A stretch of DNA of 64,000 nucleotides, taken from assembly GCF_009755275.1 (NCBI RefSeq), contig NZ_WQLA01000003.1:665310-729309 (forward strand). Direction: 5' to 3'. A program made the position numbers and the translations under genes. The stretch comes from Mucilaginibacter aquatilis. Lineage in GTDB: Bacteria; Bacteroidota; Bacteroidia; Sphingobacteriales; Sphingobacteriaceae. Under the pieces are notes generated by a model. It made no database searches. It worked only from the letters and a program-made list of their open reading frames with translations, and was not told where the DNA came from. Below, in pieces: positions 9,205-17,122 of this stretch. The first letter of the stretch is position 1. Each line of letters starts with the position of its first letter.

Positions 9205-9498
9205 TCACTTACCTCCAATTACTTTAGCCACCATAAAGTGCTTACCATCCTGCTCGGGGGCATTTGATAGGGCTTCCTCGTGGGTAATTTCTTGCTTTAC
9301 TACATCTTCGCGCAATACATTTACCTCTTCTGTCATGTAAATAAGCGGCTCAATGTTTTGCGTGTCAACCTCATTCAGCTTATCCATAAAGCCAAGTATC
9401 TTGTTCATATCGCCTACCAGTTCATTGGTTTCCTGTTCGGTTACTTCAAGGCGTGCAAGGTGTGCAACTTTGGCAACGGTATCTTTATCTATTAACAT
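9205..9498 (-). CDS. gatC: Asp-tRNA(Asn)/Glu-tRNA(Gln) amidotransferase subunit C
   Basis: The 97-residue protein shows the GatC pattern: VAKVAHLARLEVTEQE at the N-terminus, an amphipathic middle, and LREDVV near the end. GatC is the small clamp subunit that stabilises GatA-GatB during conversion of misacylated Glu-tRNA(Gln) or Asp-tRNA(Asn). I place the start at the ATG at 9498; the longer frame would begin at TTG. The start overlaps the end of plsC by 14 bases, so the two are co-transcribed and probably coupled. gatA and gatB are not in the window, as is usual for scattered Bacteroidota gat genes. Confidence 0.93.
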   Translation of the reverse strand: MLIDKDTVAKVAHLARLEVTEQETNELVGDMNKILGFMDKLNEVDTQNIEPLIYMTEEVNVLREDVVKQEITHEEALSNAPEQDGKHFMVAKVIGGK

Positions 9499-10225
9499 AG
9501 CTTTCAAATTTGCTGTTTATTATATTGTAAACCTCATCGCGCAAAGCATCTGCATCAGCTACGGTAAGGTTACTGGTTTCTATAGGGCGGTGTACATAAA
9601 CTTTGCATATTCCCGGGCTGCTTCCGCGCTCAAGGCCGGTGTCCCACAGAATTTGCCAGGCATTAAGTGTTGTAACCGGAATAATTGGCACCTTGTGTTC
9701 AATAGCAAGCCTGAAAGGGCCGTTTTTAAATTCATGTAGCCTGGGCGGAAAATCATCAGGTATTTTACCCTCCGGAAATATAACAAGGCTCATGCCTTGC
9801 TGTAAGCGTTCGGCAGCAGTTTTAAAGGCCCTGAAAGATGACATCTTACTTTCGCGGTTAACCGGTATGTCAACGGTTTGGAATGATAACCGGGTCACAA
9901 AATTATTCAGCAGCTCCTCCTTACCTATGAAGCAAAAGTTATTTTTTACCAACAGGCTTGCAGCGGTAATATCTAGGTTTGAGGTATGATTAGGACATAT
10001 AATATAAGTGCGACTCCAGTCAATTTTCTCTTCGTAACTAAAGGTGTAAAATATACCCGCAATTGATGAACTAAGCACTCCCCATACTTTTCGCATGCGG
10101 TTCATTGCTGGGTAACGTGCTGGGTTTCGTGAAAAAAAGTATAGCAGCGGCCATAATATGATGAAGAAAGCAGCAACACTGTAGCGGTAAAAATAAGCGT
10201 GTACTTTTTTCAATAGTATTTTCAT
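9485..10225 (-). CDS. plsC: 1-acyl-sn-glycerol-3-phosphate acyltransferase
   Basis: The 246-residue protein has an N-terminal membrane segment (about residues 15-30) followed by the acyltransferase blocks: NHTSNLD (HX4D catalytic motif), FCFIGKEELLN, FPEGKIPDDFP (block III) and VPIIPVTTLN (block IV). It acylates lysophosphatidic acid in phospholipid synthesis at the inner membrane face. The first ATG is at 10225; the longer frame starts at TTG. It runs divergently from trpS with only 40 bases between the two starts, so both promoters are packed in that gap. It overlaps gatC downstream. Confidence 0.92.
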   Translation of the reverse strand: MKILLKKVHAYFYRYSVAAFFIILWPLLYFFSRNPARYPAMNRMRKVWGVLSSSIAGIFYTFSYEEKIDWSRTYIICPNHTSNLDITAASLLVKNNFCFIGKEELLNNFVTRLSFQTVDIPVNRESKMSSFRAFKTAAERLQQGMSLVIFPEGKIPDDFPPRLHEFKNGPFRLAIEHKVPIIPVTTLNAWQILWDTGLERGSSPGICKVYVHRPIETSNLTVADADALRDEVYNIINSKFESYVNR

Positions 10226-10265
10226 CAATGCCAAAAATATAAAAATTCCTTACTTTCGCGCCATT

Positions 10266-11261
10266 ATGGAAACTGTTGTAAGTGGTATTCGTTCAACCGG
10301 TAAACTGCATTTGGGTAACTATTATGGTGCAATCCAAAACTTTATAAAAATGCAGCATGAGTATAATTGCTATTTTTTTATTGCCGATTTACACTCGCTA
10401 ACTACGCATCCAACCCCGTCTGATTTACATGGAAATGTTAAACAGGTGTTGGTTGAATACCTGGCCGCAGGTATTGACCCTGAACAGGCTACCATTTATA
10501 TCCAAAGTGACGTTCCGGAGGTTGCTGAGCTTTATCTTTACCTTAACATGAATGCTTATCTTGGTGAGCTTGAACGTGCTACATCTTTCAAGGATAAGGT
10601 ACGTGCCAGCCCTGATAACGTTAATGCCGGTTTGTTGACCTACCCTGTTTTAATGGCAGCCGATATTATTATACATAAGGCAACAAAGGTGCCCGTGGGT
10701 AAAGACCAGGAACAGCATTTAGAAATGGCTCGTACCTTTGGTAACCGTTTTAACCGTTTATACAATAACGAATACTTTCCTGAACCATATGCCTTTAGTT
10801 ACGGCGACAAGCTGGTAAAAATTCCGGGGCTTGATGGTAAGGGCAAAATGGGTAAATCTGAGGGTGAAGGCAATGCCATTTACCTGAGCGACTCGCCCGA
10901 GGTAATTCGCAAAAAAGTAATGAAAGCTGTAACAGATGGAGGTCCGGCTACTGAAAATCAACAAAAGCCTGATGAGATACAGAACCTGTTTGATTTGATG
11001 AAAGTGGTATCAACTGATGACACTTACAATCACTTCAATAATTTGTACAACACCATGCAAATACGCTACGGCGACCTTAAGAAGCAACTGGCGGAAGATA
11101 TGGTATTGGCAACAGCTCCCATACGCGAAAAGATAAACGATATAGCTAATGATAGCGAATACCTGAGTCGCGTTGCACGTTTAGGAGCCGACAAGGCCCG
11201 CGAAAGTGCAAGGAAAACTATTAGTGAAGTACGGGAAATTATAGGGTTCAGAAGCTTTTAA
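10266..11261 (+). CDS. trpS: Tryptophanyl-tRNA synthetase
   Basis: The 331-residue class I synthetase has the HIGH-equivalent GIRSTGKLHLGNYYGA at the N-terminus and the KMSKS-equivalent KMGKSEG near residue 195. The intervening region has QSDVPEVAELYLYLN and PVGKDQEQHLEMAR, typical of bacterial TrpRS. Length is normal. A TACTTTCG box at 10251-10258 fits a Bacteroidota -7 element and lies only seven bases before the ATG, suggesting a very short leader. It charges tRNA-Trp and is essential. Confidence 0.97.
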   Translation: METVVSGIRSTGKLHLGNYYGAIQNFIKMQHEYNCYFFIADLHSLTTHPTPSDLHGNVKQVLVEYLAAGIDPEQATIYIQSDVPEVAELYLYLNMNAYLGELERATSFKDKVRASPDNVNAGLLTYPVLMAADIIIHKATKVPVGKDQEQHLEMARTFGNRFNRLYNNEYFPEPYAFSYGDKLVKIPGLDGKGKMGKSEGEGNAIYLSDSPEVIRKKVMKAVTDGGPATENQQKPDEIQNLFDLMKVVSTDDTYNHFNNLYNTMQIRYGDLKKQLAEDMVLATAPIREKINDIANDSEYLSRVARLGADKARESARKTISEVREIIGFRSF

Positions 11262-11265
11262 TTTG

Positions 11266-11366
11266 GGTTCATAGTTGATGGTTCATGGTTCATAATGTAT
11301 CTTAGCAATAAGAGCTTAATTGAGCCTGCCTTTTTACTATGAACTGTCAACTAATAACTATCAACT
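11266..11366. repeat. Degenerate intergenic inverted repeat with GTTCAT/GTTGAT units
   Basis: The left arm (about 11266-11293) repeats the unit GGTTCAT three times with one AGTTGATGG. The right arm (about 11336-11366) reads as the reverse complement of similar units (AGTTGATAGTT, AGTTCATAGT). The result is an imperfect palindrome filling the gap between trpS and the kinase gene, resembling a dispersed intergenic repeat rather than coding sequence. Confidence 0.4.
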
Positions 11367-11371
11367 AAAAG

Positions 11372-11986
11372 ATGCATATTGCAATTGTTGGAAACATAGG
11401 CGCAGGTAAAACCACCCTAACTACCCTACTTGCCAAAAATTATGGCTGGGAACCGCAGTTTGAAGCTGTAGACAATAATCCATACCTGGAGGATTTTTAC
11501 AAAGACATGAAGCGGTGGAGCTTTAACCTCCAGATATATTTTCTGAATAGTAGGTTTCGTCAGATTAGTGAAATTCAAAACGGCGAGCGCAACGTAATAC
11601 AAGACCGTACCATTTATGAAGATGCTTACATATTTGCAGAAAACCTGCATGATATGGATTTGATGGATACTCGTGATTTCGAAAATTATCAGTCTATATT
11701 TGAAAACATTACTTCATTCATCAAACCACCCGATCTTTTAGTTTACTTAAAAGCTTCCATTCCCAAGTTAGTCAACAACATACACCGCCGTGGCCGGGAG
11801 TATGAAATAGGCATCAGGCTTGATTATCTTTCCAAGCTCAATGAGAAATATGAAAAGTGGATTGCCAATTACAAATTAGGTAAACTCCTTGTTGTTGACA
11901 TGGACAACCTGGATTTTGCCAACAACACTGAAGATTTAGGCACCATCATTAACTTAATAGAACGCGATATACACGGACTATTTTAG
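11372..11986 (+). CDS. Deoxynucleoside kinase (deoxyadenosine/deoxyguanosine kinase type)
   Basis: The 204-residue protein has the P-loop GNIGAGKTT at the N-terminus, the DRTIYEDAYIFA motif (the DRS/ERS catalytic region of the dNK family) near residue 78, and the LID arginine motif HRRGREYEIGI near residue 138. It phosphorylates deoxynucleosides at the 5' position in nucleotide salvage. Length matches bacterial dAK/dGK enzymes. It is followed 72 bases downstream by kdsB on the same strand. Preference among dA, dG and dC cannot be read here. Confidence 0.92.
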   Translation: MHIAIVGNIGAGKTTLTTLLAKNYGWEPQFEAVDNNPYLEDFYKDMKRWSFNLQIYFLNSRFRQISEIQNGERNVIQDRTIYEDAYIFAENLHDMDLMDTRDFENYQSIFENITSFIKPPDLLVYLKASIPKLVNNIHRRGREYEIGIRLDYLSKLNEKYEKWIANYKLGKLLVVDMDNLDFANNTEDLGTIINLIERDIHGLF

Positions 11987-12058
11987 CCGCTGTTGAGCGT
12001 TTCAATTTTTCTCTATAATTAACAGCCTGCTCGAGCACATCATCCAGTACACTATAAC

Positions 12059-12790
12059 ATGAAAATACTTGGCGTAATACCTGCACGTTATGCTTCTACC
12101 CGCTTTCCGGGTAAACCATTAGTTGATATTACCGGAAAGGTAATGATACAGCGTACGTATGAGCAATGCGTTAAGTGTTCGAGCTTGGATGAGGTGATTG
12201 TTGCTACAGATGATGAACGTATTTTAAGTCATATACATGATTTTGGTGGCAAGGCCATGATTACATCAGTAGACCATCAAAGCGGTACCGACAGGTGTGC
12301 TGAAGTTGCAGCAAGCTATCCTGAATATGACGTTGTTATAAATATACAGGGTGATGAACCTTACATTGACCCGGTGCAAATAAGTAAAGTTGCGGCTTGT
12401 TTTACTGCCGCCGATACACAAATTGCAACACTCATAAAAAAAATAACAAAAGCCGAAGATTTACATAATGTAAATTCGCCAAAAGTTATCATTAACAAGC
12501 TGGCTGAGGCAATATATTTCTCACGTTCGGCCATACCTCACGTGCGTGGATCAGAGCCTGAGGAATGGCTCACTCACTTCAATTACTTTAAACACATAGG
12601 CATTTACGGTTTCAGGTCTGATGTATTGCAGCAGGTTACCAGGTTGCCTGTTTCGTCATTAGAAAAAGCCGAAAGCCTTGAACAACTGCGCTGGATTGAA
12701 AACGGCTACCGTATTAAAGTAGCCGAAACTGATTTAGAAACACAGGCAGTAGACACTCCTGAAGATTTAGAAAAACTGCCGGGAAAATAG
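12059..12790 (+). CDS. kdsB: 3-deoxy-manno-octulosonate cytidylyltransferase (CMP-KDO synthetase)
   Basis: The 243-residue protein starts MKILGVIPARYASTRFPGKPL, the nucleotide-binding signature of KdsB, with INIQGDEP near residue 98 and RSAIPHVRG in the middle. It activates KDO with CTP for lipopolysaccharide inner core synthesis, so this genome makes LPS. Length and motifs are standard. The gene ends 11 bases from a convergent pseudouridine synthase. Confidence 0.96.
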   Translation: MKILGVIPARYASTRFPGKPLVDITGKVMIQRTYEQCVKCSSLDEVIVATDDERILSHIHDFGGKAMITSVDHQSGTDRCAEVAASYPEYDVVINIQGDEPYIDPVQISKVAACFTAADTQIATLIKKITKAEDLHNVNSPKVIINKLAEAIYFSRSAIPHVRGSEPEEWLTHFNYFKHIGIYGFRSDVLQQVTRLPVSSLEKAESLEQLRWIENGYRIKVAETDLETQAVDTPEDLEKLPGK

Positions 12791-12801
12791 GTCGTTACAG
12801 T

Positions 12802-13527
12802 TTAGCTGTCAAACTTATCAAGCAACTTTAGTAAGGTTTCAAAATCTTTTGGATAAGGAGCATGGATATTTACGTCCTGTACACCATCGGGCTTAAATGT
12901 TACTTCGTACGCATGTAGAGCGAAGCGTTTCATGATCGGAAGTTCTTCCTGGTCTTTACCTAAATGATACTTGCGCTTAAGCTGAGACAAGAAGACCGGC
13001 TTGCCTTTATACATCTCATCTCCGGCAATTGATGCCCGCTGAGTGGCTAAGTGTATACGAATTTGGTGCATGCGTCCTGTTACAGGTTTGCATTCAACAA
13101 GGGTGTAATGCTTAAAGTATTTTAACGACTGAAACCACGTTTCGGCCCGCTTGCCATCCTGCCTGCTTATTGAAACAGATCCTTTGCCGGTATTAAGAAT
13201 AGGCAAGTCAACAAAAAGTTCTTCGAAGACATGCGTACCCTCAATAACTGCATGATATACCTTTTTTACTTGCCGGCGTTCAAACTGCATTGATACCGTA
13301 CGGTAAGCTTCCGGATTTTTTGCAAAAATCAGCGCGCCTGAAGTTTCCTTGTCCAAGCGGTGGCATATTTGGGCATCATCCCAATAGTTTTTGGCCAAAC
13401 GCAGCATGCTTATTTCACTGCTTCCATCACCGCGTTCGTCAAGCGAGCTTATAAACGGTGGTTTATTAACCACAAACACATTATCATCTTCGTAAATTAT
13501 AAGATCGTTAAACTTCGGAATCTTCAT
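12802..13527 (-). CDS. RluA-family RNA pseudouridine synthase
   Basis: From the ATG at 13527 the protein has 241 residues. The catalytic motif is CHRLDKETSGALIFAKN, with HRLD containing the nucleophilic Asp, and the C-terminal GRMHQIRIHLA and HAYEVTF segments are typical of RluA/RluD enzymes. The longer frame adds 13 residues encoded from an upstream codon that look non-native, so the shorter start is preferred. It isomerises uridine to pseudouridine in rRNA or tRNA, but the target site is not readable. No S4 domain is present. Confidence 0.93.
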   Translation of the reverse strand: MKIPKFNDLIIYEDDNVFVVNKPPFISSLDERGDGSSEISMLRLAKNYWDDAQICHRLDKETSGALIFAKNPEAYRTVSMQFERRQVKKVYHAVIEGTHVFEELFVDLPILNTGKGSVSISRQDGKRAETWFQSLKYFKHYTLVECKPVTGRMHQIRIHLATQRASIAGDEMYKGKPVFLSQLKRKYHLGKDQEELPIMKRFALHAYEVTFKPDGVQDVNIHAPYPKDFETLLKLLDKFDS

Positions 13528-13639
13528 AAGGTGCAAAAATACGGTTAAATTGACAAAGTTCAGCAACGCATTGTATTCACTTAATTAAGTACGCTAAAGT
13601 CAACGTAAACATTTTAGCTCGTTTTTACGACCTATTTGT

Positions 13640-13647
13640 TACCTTTG
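13640..13647 (+). promoter_or_regulatory. Probable -7 box driving the cobalamin riboswitch operon
   Basis: TACCTTTG matches the Bacteroidota -7 consensus TAnnTTTG and lies just upstream of the first conserved riboswitch nucleotides, so transcription would begin at about 13653. No good -33 TTTG is visible at the expected distance. Confidence 0.5.
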
Positions 13648-13652
13648 CCCTC

Positions 13653-13824
13653 GCTTTTGGTTCCCGAAGCATCGCTCTCCGGGATTAAAAGGGAATTTGG
13701 TGCAAATCCAAAACTGTCCCGCAGCTGTAAGTTCTATTTAAACCAATGCCCAATCTTTAGTCACTGTATGCTTACCGCATATGGGAAGACGGGCCAAGGG
13801 GAACAAGTCAGAATACCTGCCTCT
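13653..13824 (+). ncRNA. Cobalamin (B12) riboswitch
   Basis: The conserved cobalamin riboswitch blocks occur in order: AAAAGGGAA (13687), GGTGCAAATCC (13699-13709), CTGTCCCGCAGCTGTAA (13714-13730), TCACTG (13761), GGGAAGACGG (from 13783), and the B12 box AGTCAGAATACCTGCC (13806-13821). Adenosyl- or hydroxocobalamin binding is expected to reduce expression of the downstream uptake operon, in Bacteroidota usually by hiding the translation start. The first gene starts about 115 bases after the box, leaving room for an expression platform. Confidence 0.95.
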
Positions 13825-13862
13825 AGCGTATAAAATTCATAGCTTTCGCGGATTGAGGCTGA

Positions 13863-13952
13863 ATGAAGATACTTTTCGTGTTTTTCATTTTTGGTGTACA
13901 ATTTTCGGTATGCTGTGGGGTATTAACTCACATCACACATGGAATCAGGTAG
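13863..13952 (+). CDS. Possible leader peptide overlapping the btuB start
   Basis: An ATG at 13863 opens a 29-codon frame beginning MKILFVFFIFGVQFSVC, strongly hydrophobic, and ends in a TAG inside the btuB coding region. It overlaps the btuB start by 14 bases in another frame. It lies between the riboswitch and btuB, so it could act in translational coupling, or it could be chance. No homology is claimed. Confidence 0.25.
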   Translation: MKILFVFFIFGVQFSVCCGVLTHITHGIR

Positions 13953-15972
13953 GCTTTACGTGCTTTTGCGCGCAGGGTTTGTTGTATGTTTTAAACCGGG
14001 TGTTGCATTTTTTGCGGCAATGTGCTGGCTATGCACTGCGCTTTACGGCCAGGATACTGCATCGGTTAAGCGCCTTGCTGAAGTGCAAGTTATTGAACGT
14101 ACCAATACAATAAACATCACATCTCCTACCCCCGCACAAATACTAAAGGGTGCTGCGTTACAGCGTTTGAATACCTTATCAGTTGCTGATGCTATAAGAT
14201 ACTTTTCGGGTGTACAAATGAAAGACTACGGCGGTGTTGGCGGGCTAAAAACTGTAAATGTACGTAGTTTGGGCAGCAGTCAAACAGCCGTATTTTATGA
14301 TGGGCTGCAAGTTAATAATGCGCAAAATGGCCAGGTTGACTTGAGCAAGTTTAGCATGGACAACATTGGCAGCATTGAATTATATAATGCGCAAAAAAAT
14401 ACCATTTTTCAACCGGCTCGTGGTTTTGCAGCCGGGAATTCGGTTTACTTAACAACCAAATCACCAACTTTTAAAGGAAATTCAAAGGACCTATATAAGG
14501 CAACATTTAAAACCGGCTCTTTTGGCCTTGTCAATCCATCAATTTTATGGCAGCACCGTATTAGTAATGCAACCTTTAGCACCTTAAATGCTGAGTATAC
14601 ACATGCTAACGGCAGGTATAAATTCAGGTATACAAACGGTGTGTATGATACCATTGCTGTAAGGAATAATGGAGATATTAATGCGCTAAGATTTGAAGCC
14701 GGGTTAAAGACAGCAATTACTGATAGCAGCTCATGGGAGATTAAGGGATACCTATATAATTCAGAGCGCGGTTTGCCCGGAGCAATAATTGAAAACAGGT
14801 TTAATTACAATCAACGCGAGTGGGATCGTAACCTATTTGTGCAGTCGGGTTTTGAACGCCGGGGCAAGATTTATAGTGTTATGCTCAAAGCAAAATATGC
14901 TAATGATTATTTGCGCTATCTCGACCCGGACATTATTACGACGGATGGATTTTCAGACAGTCGCTATCATCAGCAAGAGTTCTACTTTTCGGTAGCCAAT
15001 TTATTAAAGTTGGAAAAATACTGGAACGTAAGCATCTCTGCCGACTATGCACGCAATGCAATGCAGTCCAACATTTTTCGGTTTGTTAACCCGTTACGTA
15101 ATACGGCTTTGATAGCAATAGCAACGCAGCTTAAATGGAGTAGGTTTGATTTACAAGCAAATTTACTGAGCAACATCATTAATGAACACACACAAACCAT
15201 TACCGGCAAAACTGAATATAAATATACGCCAACTATAGCGGCATCATGGCAACCCTTCAAAACTGAAGCATTCCGTTTGCGAGGTTTTTATAAAAGCATC
15301 TACCGCATTCCTACTTTTAACGAGTTGTATTACACTTTTGTTGGGACCGCAAATTTACAGCCCGAATACAGTCGGCAGTTAGATGTTGGATTTACGTTTC
15401 AACTAACGCGCAATAGTGGCATATTGCGTAACATCAGTATTCAAACCGACATTTACGGTAACAAGGTAGATAATAAAATTATAGCGGTACCAAGTCTCAA
15501 CCTTCAACGGTGGACAATGCAGAACATAGGTCGGGTTAACATCAAAGGCATCGAAAGTAATATGCAGTCGGGATGGTATATAAATGATGAGGTGCTTATC
15601 AACGGAGGCTTAAGCTACACCTATCAGCAAGCCTACGATGCATCGGCCGGCGCTAAAGCAAAACAGCAAATACCCTACACCCCACTTCACAGCGGATCGG
15701 CTTTGGCGGGTGTGCTTTACAAGAATTACAGCGTCAACTATAGCTTTATTTACACAGGTGAACGCTACAACCAGGCGGCAAATATCGCATCAAATTATGT
15801 TGAACCCTGGTACACACATGATTTGTCTGCAAACTGGCGTCAACCTTTGAAAGACCACGAACTTAATATTGGTGCAGAAATAAACAACGTATTCAATCAA
15901 TACTATGATGTCGTTACAAATTTCCCTATGCCGGGCAGGTTTTACAGACTTAAAATGACTTTTACTTACTGA
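13939..15972 (+). CDS. btuB: TonB-dependent cobalamin receptor, BtuB-like
   Basis: The 677-residue outer membrane receptor has an N-terminal hydrophobic export region ending near LYGQD, a plug domain (LNTLSVADAIRYFSGVQM, GGVGGLKTVNVRSLGS, QTAVFYDGLQVNN) and a long beta-barrel ending in aromatic FYRLKMTFTY, the usual C-terminal OmpA-type sorting residues. The B12 riboswitch directly upstream identifies the substrate as a corrinoid. TonB/ExbB energise it from the inner membrane; those genes are elsewhere. The signal sequence has an unusually long N-region from the chosen ATG, so the start deserves checking. The next gene begins two bases after the stop. Confidence 0.9.
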   Translation: MESGRLYVLLRAGFVVCFKPGVAFFAAMCWLCTALYGQDTASVKRLAEVQVIERTNTINITSPTPAQILKGAALQRLNTLSVADAIRYFSGVQMKDYGGVGGLKTVNVRSLGSSQTAVFYDGLQVNNAQNGQVDLSKFSMDNIGSIELYNAQKNTIFQPARGFAAGNSVYLTTKSPTFKGNSKDLYKATFKTGSFGLVNPSILWQHRISNATFSTLNAEYTHANGRYKFRYTNGVYDTIAVRNNGDINALRFEAGLKTAITDSSSWEIKGYLYNSERGLPGAIIENRFNYNQREWDRNLFVQSGFERRGKIYSVMLKAKYANDYLRYLDPDIITTDGFSDSRYHQQEFYFSVANLLKLEKYWNVSISADYARNAMQSNIFRFVNPLRNTALIAIATQLKWSRFDLQANLLSNIINEHTQTITGKTEYKYTPTIAASWQPFKTEAFRLRGFYKSIYRIPTFNELYYTFVGTANLQPEYSRQLDVGFTFQLTRNSGILRNISIQTDIYGNKVDNKIIAVPSLNLQRWTMQNIGRVNIKGIESNMQSGWYINDEVLINGGLSYTYQQAYDASAGAKAKQQIPYTPLHSGSALAGVLYKNYSVNYSFIYTGERYNQAANIASNYVEPWYTHDLSANWRQPLKDHELNIGAEINNVFNQYYDVVTNFPMPGRFYRLKMTFTY

Positions 15973-15973
15973 A

Positions 15974-17098
15974 ATGAAAAAGCTTAGACATACTTATTGC
16001 TATCTGCTTTTGGCGGGTTTTGCTATGCTGGCATCATCGTGCCGCAAAGATGCCAAGCCGGATACCGAGCAAACCGAAACAGTTTTTGAAGGTAACATTG
16101 CGAGCGCTGTTAAGGGATTTTATTTGCTTAACGAGGGAAATCTCAACATGAACAAAGCATCGCTTGATTATATTGATTACACTACAGGAGTATATCAAAA
16201 AAATGTTTACAGCAGCGCTAACCCCGAAGCTGGAAGAGGTTTGGGCGATGTAGGTAATGACATGGCTATATACGGCTCAAAGTTGTTCATCGTTGTAAAC
16301 AACTCCAATAAAGTTGAAGTACTTGATGCAAGAACCCGCAAACGTATAAAGCAAATTGACATAGTAAATTGCCGCTACATTACATTCAAAAACAATAAGG
16401 CTTACGTAAGTGCATACGTTAGCGCCGTTGGCGATGCAAACGCAGGTAACGGTATAGTTGCCGAAATTGATACCACCACCCTATTAATTGAAAGGCGTGT
16501 AACGATAGGTCGTCAGCCGGAGGGTATTGCTATTGTAGGTAATAAATTATACGTAGCCAATTCTGGCGGATATAGTCCTAAAAATTACGAACGTACCATT
16601 TCAGTAGTAGACTTAGCGTCGTTTACTGAAATAAAACGAATTGACGTTGCTATTAACTTGAACCGTATGCTTGCTGATGCTAACGGTGATTTGTACGTTA
16701 CCTCTCAGGGTGATTACCTCAATATCAAACCTAAACTTTTTGTGATTGACACCCGCACAGAACAGCTCAAAAAAACATTTGAGCTTGGCGTAAGAACTTT
16801 TTGCTTAGATGATAAATACCTGTATACGGTCAACAGTAACGGGCAAAATTTCGACTACAGCATAATCGACGTTGATACTGAAACCTTATTAAACAGGTCG
16901 TTTATTACCGATGGTACGGGTGCAAAGCTTGCACAGCCATATGGAATTGCCGTGAATCCTGTTACAAAGGAGATTTTACTTACTGATGCCGGCAGTTATG
17001 TAAATCCGGGCACACTTTATTGCTTTGACACCGCCGGACGTCGGAAATGGAGCGTCACAACGGGCGATATTCCGGCACACTTTGCTTTTATCTTTTAA
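15974..17098 (+). CDS. BtuG-like beta-propeller surface lipoprotein (YncE/DUF5074 type), copy 1
   Basis: The 374-residue protein has a lipoprotein signal ending in the lipobox LASSC, followed by an acidic tether. The body is a series of about seven repeats of the YncE/NHL propeller kind, for example KLFIVVNNSNKVEVLDART, NKLYVANSGGYSP and DLYVTSQGDY. In Bacteroides, BtuG is a surface propeller lipoprotein that binds cobalamin with very high affinity and caps BtuB. This gene starts two bases after the btuB-like stop and shares the riboswitch, so a BtuG role is likely. It could bind a different corrinoid form from its neighbour. Confidence 0.82.
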   Translation: MKKLRHTYCYLLLAGFAMLASSCRKDAKPDTEQTETVFEGNIASAVKGFYLLNEGNLNMNKASLDYIDYTTGVYQKNVYSSANPEAGRGLGDVGNDMAIYGSKLFIVVNNSNKVEVLDARTRKRIKQIDIVNCRYITFKNNKAYVSAYVSAVGDANAGNGIVAEIDTTTLLIERRVTIGRQPEGIAIVGNKLYVANSGGYSPKNYERTISVVDLASFTEIKRIDVAINLNRMLADANGDLYVTSQGDYLNIKPKLFVIDTRTEQLKKTFELGVRTFCLDDKYLYTVNSNGQNFDYSIIDVDTETLLNRSFITDGTGAKLAQPYGIAVNPVTKEILLTDAGSYVNPGTLYCFDTAGRRKWSVTTGDIPAHFAFIF

Positions 17099-17122
17099 AT
17101 TATATACAATCAAACTCAAAGA

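Noticed and set aside
9353..9989. Two plus-strand 128-codon frames over gatC and plsC
   Set aside because: Both lie opposite clear gatC and plsC domains; shadows.
13636..13833. 65-codon frame across the riboswitch
   Set aside because: It coincides with the conserved cobalamin riboswitch blocks and has no protein-like composition.
13781..14113. 110-codon frame overlapping the riboswitch end and btuB start
   Set aside because: Runs in another frame through the btuB signal and plug region; shadow of the real gene.
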